In this document: positions 35,489 to 46,450 of the stretch, in pieces
Layout of the letters: each line of letters opens with the position of its first letter
Numbering within the stretch: the first letter of the stretch is position 1
Source: Cordilura impudica
Taxonomy: Eukaryota > Arthropoda > Insecta > Diptera > Scathophagidae
Length of the DNA: 64,000 nt
Direction of reading: 5' to 3'
NCBI GenBank assembly: GCA_963682025.1
Contig: OY821519.1
Coordinates: forward strand, 190,401,253-190,465,252
Made by a program: the position numbers and the translations under genes
The notes under the pieces: generated by a model
Databases searched by the model: none
Told to the model about the DNA's origin: nothing
The model's input: only the letters and a program-made list of their open reading frames with translations

Positions 35489-35665
35489 ATGCGTCAACTA
35501 AAAGGCAAAGTTAAAGAAACTCGCAAGCAACGCAAGGAACGAAAATTGGAAAATATTGAAATACACAATCAAATAAAAACAATTGTTTTACCTATTATGG
35601 GTGTTTTGGCTTTGATAGTTGTTTCATTCGTTTATCTAAAAACAAGACCCTCCGTAATGGCATGA
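35489..35665 (+). CDS. SMCO4-like single-pass membrane microprotein (58 aa)
   Basis: The small single-exon frame starts MRQLKGKVKETRKQRKERK, a charged helix, and continues into one membrane segment (TIVLPIMGVLALIVVSFVYL) and a short KTRPSVMA tail. The start MRQLKGK, the TTVVLP-like entry to the membrane and the TRP motif near the end match vertebrate SMCO4 (single-pass membrane and coiled-coil domain protein 4), a 59-residue protein of unknown molecular role. It is short enough to be missed by gene finders. It is preceded by a likely 57-bp UTR intron. The frame is intact, and the position-by-position match over the whole length makes chance unlikely. Confidence 0.85.
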   Translation: MRQLKGKVKETRKQRKERKLENIEIHNQIKTIVLPIMGVLALIVVSFVYLKTRPSVMA

Positions 35666-35814
35666 ACGACGTTTCTCTACCAGCTTTCGATAGCAATTGC
35701 AGATGGAGTCTACAAATTCAATCTTAATATGTGTCTAGTTCTATTGTTATACTAAAAATTAAAAACGGTTTTTTGTATTAATATTTTATATTAAAAATTA
35801 CTGTCATAAATCTA

Positions 35815-35870
35815 GATATGTACATATGTATGTATTTATGTACATATGTATGTACATACCTACTTGTTAA
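35815..35870. repeat. TACATATGTATG microsatellite
   Basis: Short repeat of ATGTACATATGTATGTA units in the 3' flank of the SMCO4-like gene. Confidence 0.6.
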
Positions 35871-35879
35871 TACTTATTC

Positions 35880-36640
35880 ATATTACCTCTAAATGTTTGT
35901 TTATCGCTGTCTTGCTGGCAATATTTATACAAATGTTTACTTAATATGTATACCTGTATTATAAATGTATTAGCCAGCCTATGATATGCAGGGAATATTA
36001 AGGAAAGAAAATTTATTAAAAGTTGTTCGACGGACGAAATGAATTCATCATCAAAATTTTACATCCACACAACACGCAGTTTGATGACAGATATGACAAT
36101 CCACTTTCACATTAGAAGTAAGAAGATTGGTTTGTTTCCATGAGACACGGATTTAAGCTATTTAGTTCGGTTTCTGCAAATGTAAGCTTATCTCCAAAAT
36201 TTTTTGTACAAATATTATTTTGTAATTGCATTCTTAATTTTCAGACCGTTTTTTTTGTGGATGATATTAACTGTTGGAATGAGGACAAATTTCCCTCAAA
36301 GTAGTTGAAGATAATATTGATAATGCTCATCAAACATCAATAATTAAATGAAATGTTTGGAAGCCAACTATTTAGTTGAATCATTAAAATTACATTGACT
36401 ATTCTAGACCATTAATACTGAGGGAACTTCAAGAACAACTTGTACAAAGAGCAATACAAATTATTTCATACAAATTGTAATAACCTCGTTAGTTATAGCG
36501 CGGCAAAGGCGCCCGTTGAAAAATTCAAAAACGCTTTAATTTATTATTTATTAAAAATTCATCTCTTTTAATATCCGTACCGTTTTTACATTTTCGTATG
36601 TATGTATGATTAAATTAATGTTTCCAAGTTTTCTTTCTGC
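35880..36640. other. intergenic, no recognised feature
   Basis: No gene or repeat family that I can support. Confidence 0.4.
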
Positions 36641-36764
36641 CTAAGCTTAATATGTGTTATGTGATTTGTAATTGTCAATTGCAAAATAATGCAACATGAG
36701 CGCTGCACGCGCACTCGAAAATACTAAAATTAAAATAATTTCGTAGCAGACGCTGCCTTGCATT

Positions 36765-37110
36765 TTTTCATGTAAATTTGTTTCACACGAAATGTGACGC
36801 TGGTTAGCTACCCTGCATTCTTCATGTGAATTTGGTTCACACGAAGATGTGAAGCTGGTTATTTTGACAAGCATAATTGTGTTTGTGTTTTCGTTTTGAT
36901 TTTGAAGTTGTGGATCGCTTTAAATATGTTTTAAAATGTGATTGTGGAGTTAGTTCAATTTCGTCGCTAAAAAGTTGCATAGCAAGGTAACGGTCTTCCG
37001 TAATATAACTAAAGTTAAAACTATAAATATAATTCGTTCAAAGTTCGAATGTGTAATCATAAAATACTACAATTTGCTCAAAGTTCTAAATGTGTAATCA
37101 TAAATACTAA
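36765..37110. repeat. two short tandem duplications
   Basis: The first has two units of about 66 bp with TTCACACGAAxATGTGAxGCTGGTTA (36767-36862). The second has two units of about 50 bp with CAAAGTTCxAATGTGTAATCATAAA (37039-37110). The AACGxxGTTCACACGAA-rich part is not similar to any other repeat here. Confidence 0.55.
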
Positions 37111-38111
37111 TTCCTAAGCTGATTTAAATGATTAATAAATTTATAAGTAAAAACACAGACAGAAGGTGTATTAATTTTACGAAGTGACTAAATTGGGTGC
37201 GTAAAATAATTTATATAAAAATTTTCAATTTGTTTTCTTTTCAAAAATATGAATTCGTTCCAGTGAATTTTTACATGCAATTATAAGCAAACTAGTTCAA
37301 ACACCTGTCCATGCCAGGCAGATCAAAAGTTCAAATATCAAATTTTTTGTCTGGCAAATCGTCAATCAAAGGTTGTGGTTTAAAGTTAAGTTGAATATTT
37401 AATTTTTGCCATTTAGGTTTCCAATTTTATATTTTTGCATTAAAGTTTAATATATTAAATATAAATGCATAGAAACAATTAAACTCAACATAAGCTTATC
37501 ATAATTTTTTTTAACCATAAAAAATCTCAAAGAACTCTACACAATATTTCTCGTCGATTTACCGTTACCCAAATATTGAAATGTGTGAATCCGGTTTTCG
37601 ACACATCCAGATTGCATACGGAAGACAAATTTGAACAGGTAAAGATACATATATTTATCGTTCCACGATGAATCACAACGGGACAAACAAGCTTAAGCAG
37701 GATATGATCCTATTTTTAGCATCAAAAAAGTTGCGACATATTTGGAATTCGTTGGATCGACTAACGGTATCGGAAGTTTTGTGGAAAGACACGAATAATG
37801 TCGGACTGTGCTCAAAGTCTTTTGGCACTAACCATTTCCAGAGAACCAATTCTATCGGCCAGTCATCGAAAATTGGGTGTTATAATTGGAAAGAAAAATC
37901 ATATAATGATATTGATTGTCACACAAATTATCCGTACGTACAATACGCACATGGTCGATTTCGATCTAATTGAATCTTTTACGGGTCGCAATGAATCAAA
38001 ACATATGATTAGTTATTTATAATTTCTGTGTCGTGAGATCCAGTCTTTTAGATAAATACGTAATTATAATCACAAAGATGTAATATAGATCCATTTAAAA
38101 ATAAAAAACTA

Positions 38112-38149
38112 CTGAAGAAGTCTGAAAAAAGCAGACGAAACGTTGAGTA
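38112..38149 (+). ncRNA. hammerhead-ribozyme-like core of a Penelope-like element
   Basis: The order is CTGAAGA (38112), a 5-bp stem GTCTG/CAGAC (38120-38124 with 38132-38136), then GAAA (38137), then a possible 2-bp stem AC/GT closing a 5-nt loop, with an A as the potential cleavage position. This is the hammerhead core layout reported in Penelope-like retroelement ends. Stem I is not convincing. The downstream sequence resembles that after the motif at 55781-55820. Confidence 0.55.
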
Positions 38150-38199
38150 AAAATGAAAATTAATTGATTTTTATTTACACAAAATTTGACCATCATTAG

Positions 38200-38400
38200 C
38201 CCGTATGGAAACTCCTTTTACAACAAAACGCAGGATATTTTACTATTTCTCGACATGGCTATAACAAACGCATTCGTTTTATATCGAAAAGCTGAAATAC
38301 ATGACAATGTATGAATTTCGCTTAAGCATTGCAAGAGAACTCTGTGCTTCTGCTGAAAAATTATCATGTTATATTGTTGCTAAAACAGCAGATCCAAAAA
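38200..38400 (+). pseudogene. piggyBac-like transposase C-terminal scrap
   Basis: Across one frame change, traces of FLDMAITNAFVLYRK and then MYEFRLSIARELC resemble the last part of piggyBac (DDE_Tnp_1_7) transposases, where a DxAxVNAYxLY block precedes an FRxxLAxEL block. No catalytic Asp region is seen. Only weakly supported. Confidence 0.4.
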
Positions 38401-38491
38401 CTGTTGCAATTAGTTCGACGTACCCAAATGATTCATTGTGTATTAATTTTTATTTATTTAGGTCCATGTATGTTGCATTTATATTAATATA

Positions 38492-39222
38492 AACAAGTAA
38501 GAAAATTATTGTCGATCTAGATCGACTATACGATACCCTATACCATGGTTTAGAGACCCTATCACTTCGGCCAACTAAATGGATATAGCAAATAATTATA
38601 AACCAAATTTGAGTTGCATTATTATTTTTTTTTGGCTCCAGATATGAAAAAGTTCATATCGGGTACTATATTTATATTTATAACCCGATCTTCACCATAC
38701 AAACCAAATTTGAGAAAAATCTGTGCAATATTTTTGTTTTTTTAATAGATTTAAGTGAAGATCGGGAAGCAGCTCTATATGGGGCCAATGACTAAGAATT
38801 GTCCAATAGGGATTATTTTTGGACTACTGATTAATGAATATAATAAACACATACAAACCCAATTTGACTGAGATCTATATGATAATGTGGATCTTATGGC
38901 AATTTATGTCAATTTCATAGGGGTCATTTGTATAGGGAGTAGGTCTGAACATGTGCCGAATTTCACCAGTTTCAATAGCGTTCATTCTATGGCCGATAAA
39001 AGCTCATATACCAAATTTAATAAGAATATATTCATATTTGCGACCTGTAGTTTGATTAAAAGGCTTACATAGACACACAGACGGACGGACGGACGGACAG
39101 ACATCGCTAAATTAACTCAGAAAGTGATTCTGAGTCGATCGGTATAATAAAAGATGGGTCTAGGTCAAATATTTTTGGTAGTTACAAACAGCAGCACAAA
39201 GTCATTATACCCAAACCACATT
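38492..39222 (+). repeat. DINE-1/Helentron-like repeat, copy E
   Basis: Starts ACAAGTAAGAAAATTATTGT with a variant palindrome (GTCGATCTAGATCGAC) and ends ATACCCAAACCACA. A GACGGACGGACGGACAGACA microsatellite lies at about 39080. The next repeat piece begins at once in the opposite orientation. Confidence 0.8.
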
Positions 39223-39571
39223 GGGCCCCATAAAGAGCTGCTTCCCGATATTCACTTAAATCTATCAAAAAACAAAAATGTTGCACAAATTTTTCTCAAA
39301 TTTGGTTTGTATATACTTTTTTAAAATATAATTGACTTTACCAAATATGGTCAGGATCGGTCCATTTTTGACCTAGTCCCCATATGAATAAAGCACCCGA
39401 TATGAACTTTTTCATATCTGCAGCCAAAAAAATTAACAACAATGCTACTCAAATTTGGTTTATGCTTATTTTCTATATCGAATTAGTTTGACCGAAGAGA
39501 TAGGGTCTCTAAACCATGGTATAGGGTATCGTATAGTCGGTCTAGACCGACTATAATTTTCTTACTTGTCT
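39223..39571 (-). repeat. DINE-1/Helentron-like repeat, inverted half-copy E'
   Basis: Starts with GGGCCCCATAAAGAGCTGCTTCCCGATATTC (shown in part: CTGCTTCCCGATATTCAC) and ends with the palindrome AGTCGGTCTAGACCGACT and TTTTCTTACTTGT. With copy E it forms a large head-to-head palindrome. Confidence 0.8.
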
Positions 39572-39574
39572 TAT

Positions 39575-40375
39575 TTATAGCTTACCGACTAAGACCGCTT
39601 ACAGACGGTCTTTCAACTTTTGCACTCCAGGAGCTTCCAGGTAAAAACTTTTTGAAAAATGCAGTTCACCCTAAAATCATACTAAACCCAAAATTCTCTT
39701 AACCAAAAAAAGATTTTTATTTTCAAAAGAAAAAATATTCTTCTACTTAGTTAAATATATATATATACATATATAGAAAATAATTGCGTGACTGCCTGAC
39801 TAAGTCATCAAGCCAGAAACTTGGAATTTGGAATGTTTGTTCTCCTATCGGAGTAAAGATCCAATAAGATGGGCTTTTTAGAAATTCTTACGTTAAGGGC
39901 GCCAATCGGTCAAAATGGGGGAAAACAGTAACATTTGTGTCTTCTTAACAAATTAATCTGGAATATGTAATTTGGGGAGCAGATTCCTTGCCAGTGCGAG
40001 TAAAAACTAAGCTTTTTTGCATGCGAGGATTTGTGCTTTTGTGCTTTTACAAAATCATCAAAATGCTTTCGAGCAGCTGATTGTTCTACTGTAAATCATA
40101 ATTCAACTGTCAATTTTATACAAAGCTGTTCATATAACACACAATATAACAAAATGAATAAAATCGAAATTATTAACGGGTTAAATAAAGTAATTACTAT
40201 AGTAAGCATCGCGTTTAATGCCTATCAGCTGATTCTCCTGTCATCTGATTTTTCTCGCGAGTGTTTTTACAACCTAAGTTGGCAACGCCACACAAAAAAG
40301 CTTTACTATCGATCTCGCTTCCACATATAGAAAAAATCATTCTCGTTTTTTCTCGCACTCGCAACTCGCAGTTAT
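39575..40375. other. intergenic, no recognised feature
   Basis: The 99-codon frame at 40031-40330 has no recognised motif. Nothing else is supported. Confidence 0.35.
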
Positions 40376-41247
40376 AGCATGTTCAGACGGCAAAATGAAC
40401 CACTTGATTCGCTCTCTGAATCATGATTGTGAATCTTGGTGTTCAGACGAGTGTTCTTGTTTCATTTTGACGTTTATATTTTTTGTGCAAATATTTGAAG
40501 ACATCTGATTTTTTTTGAATGCACCGAAAAAATTCATAGTAATATACGAAAAATACTTTATGAGTATAAACGTATTTGGTAATTTGTTATAAAACAACAT
40601 GTAAAGAAAATAATTTAAAAGAAAAGCTGTTTGATTAAAAAAAAACAAATTTTTTTTGAAAAATTAAAGGAATCGTTGATCAAATTTGAAACCAAGATCA
40701 ACAAATAAAAATTTTGAACACTTTTTTCCGATTTACAATTTATTTGTTCTAAACAACGTAACGGATTAAGTTCTGTAAATTTAAAAAATGTTTCACTAAT
40801 ACGCAATTGTCGCAAAAGAATAAATATTGAAAAATTTATAATACAATATCTATAAAAGTTTTTAATAGAATTATTAAAAAAACGTATGTGTTTATTATAA
40901 AAGTTGAAATGATTTTAAAAATTTTAGTGATCGTTCATTCATTCATTGAATGTATTTTTTCTTTCCAAAAAGTGTTTTTTTTATTTTTTTTTTTACAGGA
41001 TAACATATTACAGATATTTTAATATGTAAATACAATGAAATCATTAATATTGATTGAAAAATCTACAACTTATTGTTTTTTATAGAATGGAAAAAAAAGC
41101 CAGCCTAATGTATATATGTATTTATTTATTTCCTGTCAAAAATTTTATTATTTTTTAAATTTTTATTTCTTTAAAACAGTTTCACATAACATTGACAGTT
41201 TCATATTTTCAATAAAAAAATAAATTCATACAGAGACTAACACTGCT

Positions 41248-41877
41248 ATGCGATCAATGTTCCTGAAAACGAGAACCGCCCTTAGCTGCCGCACGTCCTT
41301 AAATGAGATGGCCAAGCAGTTCGACATCAGGCTCATATGGGTCCCAGGGCACAGGAACATACCGGGAAACTGCAAAGCGGATGAGCTGGCAAGACAGGGT
41401 ACTACCTTACAGGTTCCAGCGGATTTGGAATGTGTTGGTACACCCCTGGAATCGTGCAAGCTTGAACTTCGGCTTCGCACCGCTGGCATAACGAATAACA
41501 GATGGGCTAATGGATTAACGTGTAGGATCACAAGACAAATCTGGCCTGCTCTGAATCGAAAGCGTACAAATGCGCTATTATCACTCTCCCGTGGGGAGAT
41601 CTCAACGGTAGTTGCAGTTGTTACTGGGCACTGCCTTATAGGGAGACACGCTGAGCGCCTTAAGGTCTCGTCAAATGATTTCTGTCGTAGCTGCTTGGAT
41701 GTGGAGGAGGTAGAGAGCGTAGAACACTTCGTCTGCCACTGCCCGGCGCTATCCAGAACAAGATTACGGACATTGGGATCGCCGTTTCTTCACGATCTCT
41801 CTGACCTCTCAAACGTGGAAATTTCACATCTTAGGGGCTTCATTAGAAGCTCGAACTGGTTCTCCGGTGGGGACTGA
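41248..41877 (+). CDS. retrotransposon RNase H and C-terminal domain (partial)
   Basis: The frame reads LIWVPGHRNIPGNCKADELAR, the end of an RNase H domain with the catalytic-site His and Asp region, then a Cys/His-rich tail (CRSC...VEHFVCHCPA) usual after RNase H in R1/I/LOA-type LINEs. The upstream RT and endonuclease are missing. The frame is open to TGA at 41875, so the copy is young. RNase H removes the RNA strand after reverse transcription. Confidence 0.85.
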   Translation: MRSMFLKTRTALSCRTSLNEMAKQFDIRLIWVPGHRNIPGNCKADELARQGTTLQVPADLECVGTPLESCKLELRLRTAGITNNRWANGLTCRITRQIWPALNRKRTNALLSLSRGEISTVVAVVTGHCLIGRHAERLKVSSNDFCRSCLDVEEVESVEHFVCHCPALSRTRLRTLGSPFLHDLSDLSNVEISHLRGFIRSSNWFSGGD

Positions 41878-41975
41878 GGGGAACACCCATTCGTCCCGTG
41901 GTATCACAACGGACCCCAGAGTCTAAGTGTGCTGGTCCTTGGATCAGCAGCCACTTCCAACCTAACCTAACCTAA
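41250..41975 (+). mobile_element. 5'-truncated non-LTR retrotransposon with CCTAA tail
   Basis: Flanked by CTAACACTGCTAT on both sides (41237-41249 and 41972-41984), a target duplication of up to 13 bp. The 3' end is AACCTAACCTAACCTAA in place of poly(A). The frame is the last part of a retrotransposon polyprotein. It is much richer in GC than its surroundings, suggesting recent insertion or different codon pressure. Confidence 0.85.
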
Positions 41976-42179
41976 CACTGCTATTAACTCATTGAACATT
42001 TCATACAGTGCAATTCTCATTTTCTCACCAACACAATTACATTTTTATTTTTGAAGTAGATTCGCCCTCAAAATTTTGTATGGCGAATCATGTAGATTCA
42101 ATCATGATTCAGGTGCGAACCGTGAATGAGAGAGCGAACCGCGAATCTTGCTGTCCGTGTGAACATAGCATATATGTTT

Positions 42180-42960
42180 AGGGCTTTAAACTGGTAAATT
42201 TTCATTTCATAAAAAAATACCATTTATTACAACTTACTACTCAACTTTCTCTGTTGTCAAATTTCTGGATGAGTAAATATCAAATATAAGTATATCCAGA
42301 CATTGTTCAAATATATATAAAAAACTAATGACTGGCTGTGCGAACGTTTTATTTTAACACCAAAAATGAGCAGCAAACATTAATGACACGTTGATTAAAT
42401 CGTTGCTTTTACTCAAATGAAATATCTTTCAATAGCTACAGTTTTTCAACTGAAAATGTAATACACTACCCTGTGGAGTTCTTGAACTCACCCAGGATTC
42501 CAGCCACACAAATTAATCAAGAAATTTGAATTCCTCCTCCGTAATTTTAAATCACCCAAACTATGCAATGGGACTCAATTGCACGTAAAGGTCCTACAAA
42601 GGAATGTCGTGGAAGCAACAATACTAATAGCTTTCGGTTGCATACCACTCATAACGACGAAGTACCCATTTTAATTTAAGAGGCTGCAATTTCCCTCAAC
42701 CATATTGTTCGCAATTAAAATAAAGAAATCCCAAGGAAAGGTACTTAAGTGGGAAATGACTTAAGCGAGGAATGCTTCTCTCATGGGCAATTTTATGTGG
42801 CGTTCTTGAGAGTAAATTAAGCTAAAACTTTATACATACTTATGTACATCCAACGACAAAAAAGCTAAAATTGTCTACAAAGAAGTATTACGATAACAAC
42901 ATTATATTTGTTCAAATATCCTTTTTTGAACTAAAAGAAAATAATGATTTATGGTCTTTA
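42180..42960. other. intergenic, no recognised feature
   Basis: No supported gene or repeat. Confidence 0.4.
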
Positions 42961-42969
42961 GCTAGAGCT

Positions 42970-43400
42970 AACATATTTTTTGGACACGGGCAACCATGAA
43001 CGAGAAATCCGCTATTCTAGTACTCTCATTGTCATTATCCAGAACCACCTCAGCAATAAGCAAGGTCCAAAACTACATCTTGAAATCTTTAAACTTACAT
43101 GCCCTAATCTTTTGGGCACGGGCAAACCTAAACTAGAAACCCGAAATCACTTGTATTACTATCATCCACATCATTCAGAGCTTGAGTAGAAATAAAGTTT
43201 CAAAAAATACATCTTGGCACCTATATATTTCGAGCACGGGCTACCATGAACGAGAAACCCGCCGTCATATCCGATATCACCAAAATATTATTGCCATGTT
43301 TCAGAACCACCTCAATGATAAAAAAGTATCAAAACTTGAAATATTAATGCGCTTACCTACCTTTATTTTTTCACATTGACAACCCAGAACGAAAAACCGC
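42970..43400. repeat. tandem array of about 130-bp units (4 copies, last partial)
   Basis: Units share GGxCACGGGCAACCATGAACGA, GAAACCCG, CAGAACCACCTCA and AAGTxxAAAACT. Starts lie near 42976, 43110, 43227 and 43367. The two open frames at 42980-43189 and 43182-43379 are products of the array, not genes. Confidence 0.65.
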
Positions 43401-43964
43401 AACCCCACACCTCCATCCTTAATATCTTGTTACGGGACCTAAAGGCAGGTATGACTTCATCTATTTATCCTAGCCCAAGGACCGCAGCAATTATAAATTT
43501 CTAAAAAATGAAAACGAAAAAAAAAAAACTATCATTCAACATATACTTCTCTTTCGGCGTTCACTTGCGTCGAGCGATAGACTTATTAACTCAAATTAGT
43601 ATCGATATTACCTCCAATACCCTTATAGACATTAAAACTTCAATCGGGACAAACCTCTCTTGCCTTTCACTAGAACGGATACGGAAACCAAATATTTCTT
43701 TCACAGTTATATTTCGTGAGTAATTTATTTCTTTTCTTTTTATCTTTTGGCACTCACAATTTGCTAGCGCGACTTAACTAATTATTATTATTTTGCCTAA
43801 CTTGCATACTGAACACTACATACATATATGTACTGAGTAGAGTGTTTATGGCGTTTCTAGATCACTTTTTCAGTTCATCTGGTTGCATTGACTTCTTTTA
43901 GGGTGGCAAAACTTCTCATAGGGCTGACAACATTGTTTTCAGCAAAACTCACACATATATTCAC

Positions 43965-44320
43965 CTTACTTAGAGTTAGCAATTCTTTTAATCATGTTGA
44001 ATTTCACAATATTTAGAAAACCCACAATCCTAAATCATAAAAGTTCAGCCATAGCCACCTTGTTTAACAAACCAAAGCTTAACTTAGAGTTAGCAGTACT
44101 ATTAATCATGTTGAATTTCACAATGTTTAGCAAAACTCACACCCATATTCGCCTTACTTGGAGCTAGTAATAGTATTAATCATGTTGAATTTTACTTAGA
44201 GTTAACAATACTATTAATCATGTTGAATTTCACAATGTTTAGCTAAACTCACACCCATATTCCCCTTACTTAGATTTAGCAATAGTATTAATCATGTTGA
44301 GTTTTCACAATGTTTCCAAA
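43965..44320. repeat. tandem array of about 75-bp units (5 copies)
   Basis: Units share TTAATCATGTTGAATTTCAC, AATGTTTAGC, AAACTCACACCCATATTC and CTTACTTAGAGTTAGCAAT. Some units are shortened. It lies 600 bp right of the 130-bp array. Confidence 0.7.
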
Positions 44321-44889
44321 ACTTAGCTTTGTGGTAAATTTTTAGTTGTTTGCTATGAATAATACAAAATTCATGTTGGAAGAAATAAAAACACAATACC
44401 AAATCTTTATATATTTTTTCAAATATTGACGATTTTCAAACAATTTTTTTTTCAAATATTAACGATTTTCAATCAATTTTTATATTAAAGTATTAATATG
44501 TATTTTGTTTTATTTAAGAGTTTTGTCTTCATATTATCTTATACATTTTCTTTTTATTTTACCTTTTATATTTTATCTCTATATTTTATATTTATGTTTC
44601 ATCTTTAATTAATTTAGAGAAAAATACTTTAAGTTAATTTTGATTGAATATGAAAAATTAATACCTCCTCCACGTAAAACAAAAATTCATACAATTATTA
44701 TTCCAATATATTTTAGCTTCTTTACTAAGTAAAAATATATCCAATTTTAATGTTTTAAATATCACTTTTTAGACTTTAACATTTCTTTACTAAATTTGTT
44801 ATTACATCAATCAGAATAATAATAATAGCTAGAATCGTTTTAAAAATTTTTAACAGCGCACTAACGAGTTACATTTCTATGCTTTTTTG

Positions 44890-45240
44890 TATTCTTAGTT
44901 TCATTTTTCAATTTTTAATTTTAGTGTTAGATTTTCAATTTTTAGTTTTTTTAATTTTTGATTTTTAAATTTTTTATTTTTAGTTTTTATTTTTTATATT
45001 TGCTTTTCAATTTTTAGTTTAAGTTTTTTAATTTTTAATTTAAGTTTTTAGTTTCTAATTTTAGTTTTCAATTTTTAGTTTTTTAATTTCAATTTTAGTT
45101 TTTCAATTTTTAGTTTTTTAGTTTTTTTAATTTTAGATTTTTAAATTTTAAATTTTTAGTTTTTATTTTTTTATATTTGCTTTTCAATTTTTAATTTCAG
45201 AGTTTAGCTTTTAGTTTTTAATTTTTAGTTTATTAATCCC
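44890..45240. repeat. T-rich low-complexity minisatellite
   Basis: Irregular repeats of TTTTTAGTTTT, TTTTTAATTTT and TTTTCAATTTT over about 350 bp. Confidence 0.75.
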
Positions 45241-45244
45241 TTTT

Positions 45245-45985
45245 TAAAATAATTTTATACTTTGAGTTAATTTTGATTAAATATGCAAAATTAGGAACGT
45301 GAAACAAAAATTCTTGCAATTATTATTCCAAATAATATTTGAGAATAATTGAAGGAAGTTGTATATTTCTTTCAATATCATGTTATTCCTTACTGAATAC
45401 TCATATACAAAGTTTACAAATAATATTTTGTATAATTTTGTTCTTCACAAATAAAATTATATCGATTTATTTGGTTTTTATAAAAACTTAAAATATTTAG
45501 TTATATTTTAACCAAAATATTTATAAACAAATATGAAAAATTCTTTCTTTTTCTATTATATATTTTATAATAGTTTAAGTTAAAGTTCTCCATATTAACA
45601 CAATTTAAATAAATTCTTTTATATCATAAATCCATTTAGTTCCTATTATTTTGACAATTTTTATATGAAAAATTAAAAACCGAATTTTTAATACAAAAAA
45701 ATCTTTATTATATTTTTTAAAATAATAAAATATTTTGTTTACAAAATGAATTTTTGTAGGAAATCATTTACATTTCCAAAAATTGTTGAAGCAAAAGACA
45801 AATATTTCAGTAAAAAATACTACTTATAAATATAATTTAACGTAATTGAATTTATAGAATCATTCGAGAAAATATTCGTTTTGGCGATGGCAAAATGCAA
45901 TTTTTACAATATTAGGAATTTTTATATATTTACATATATACAATATGTATATTAGCAAAATATTGTTTTATTTTTTGAATTTATA
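45245..45985. other. intergenic, very AT-rich, no recognised feature
   Basis: Nothing I can support. Confidence 0.4.
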
Positions 45986-45986
45986 T

Positions 45987-46395
45987 TGTTGTTCAGAATT
46001 GAACACATGTATTTAAAAAATAATAACTTATATAATCTTAGTTTTGAAATTGGTTGTTTGTATTAGTAGGCAATAAATGTTATCACGTTTTATCCCAGAT
46101 ACTGAAGAATTGTGTATGTTGACAATATGTATTTGGGCAGTAAACGATTAAAGTATTTATATATTTTATGACCTGCTGCATGCTGTACACTTATCGGAAA
46201 AAAATCTTGTTGGGTTAACTGATAACACATGTGGGCAAGCTGCGTTTAGAAAAGAGTTTAACTTAGGTAGTATTTTGTAATATAGTTTATAGAAAATAAT
46301 TTTAAAATAAAGACAGTATCTTACAAGCATTCGAAAAAGAACAACGTGTACTGTTTTTTAATTCGTGTTTAAAATGGTAACGGGTTTTATTCAAG
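45987..46395 (+). repeat. putative 5' LTR of the BEL/Pao element
   Basis: Placed from the TG start near 45990 and the CA|AGTGGTCCTTCG end near 46394. With no 3' LTR copy to compare, both limits are inference. Confidence 0.4.
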
Positions 46396-46450
46396 TGGTC
46401 CTTCGATAGTGAAACAAATTTGTTATTCCATATTTTAATTGGAGTTATTG

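Larger units (their letters stand above)
40378..42172. mobile_element. inverted-repeat DNA element interrupted by a LINE
   Basis: The left end (CATGTTCAGACGG, then GATTCGCTCTCTGAATCATG) and the right end (inverted ATTCACG, GGTTCGCTCTCTC and TGAATCATGATTG; last block CCGTGTGAACATAGC) form an imperfect inverted pair. The LINE piece at 41250-41975 is inserted inside. Ends like TATGTTC(A/T)CAC recall the inner element at 34496-35066. Superfamily unknown. Confidence 0.55.

Noticed and set aside
40031..40330. 99-codon frame near the inverted-repeat element
   Set aside because: No recognised domain, no repeat partner and no splice context.
41226..41531. 101-codon - strand frame
   Set aside because: Antisense to the RNase H frame of the LINE, which has clear motifs.
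42980..43379. Two open frames of 65-69 codons
   Set aside because: They coincide with the 130-bp tandem units and repeat the same words (REIRY, RETR), so they result from the array.
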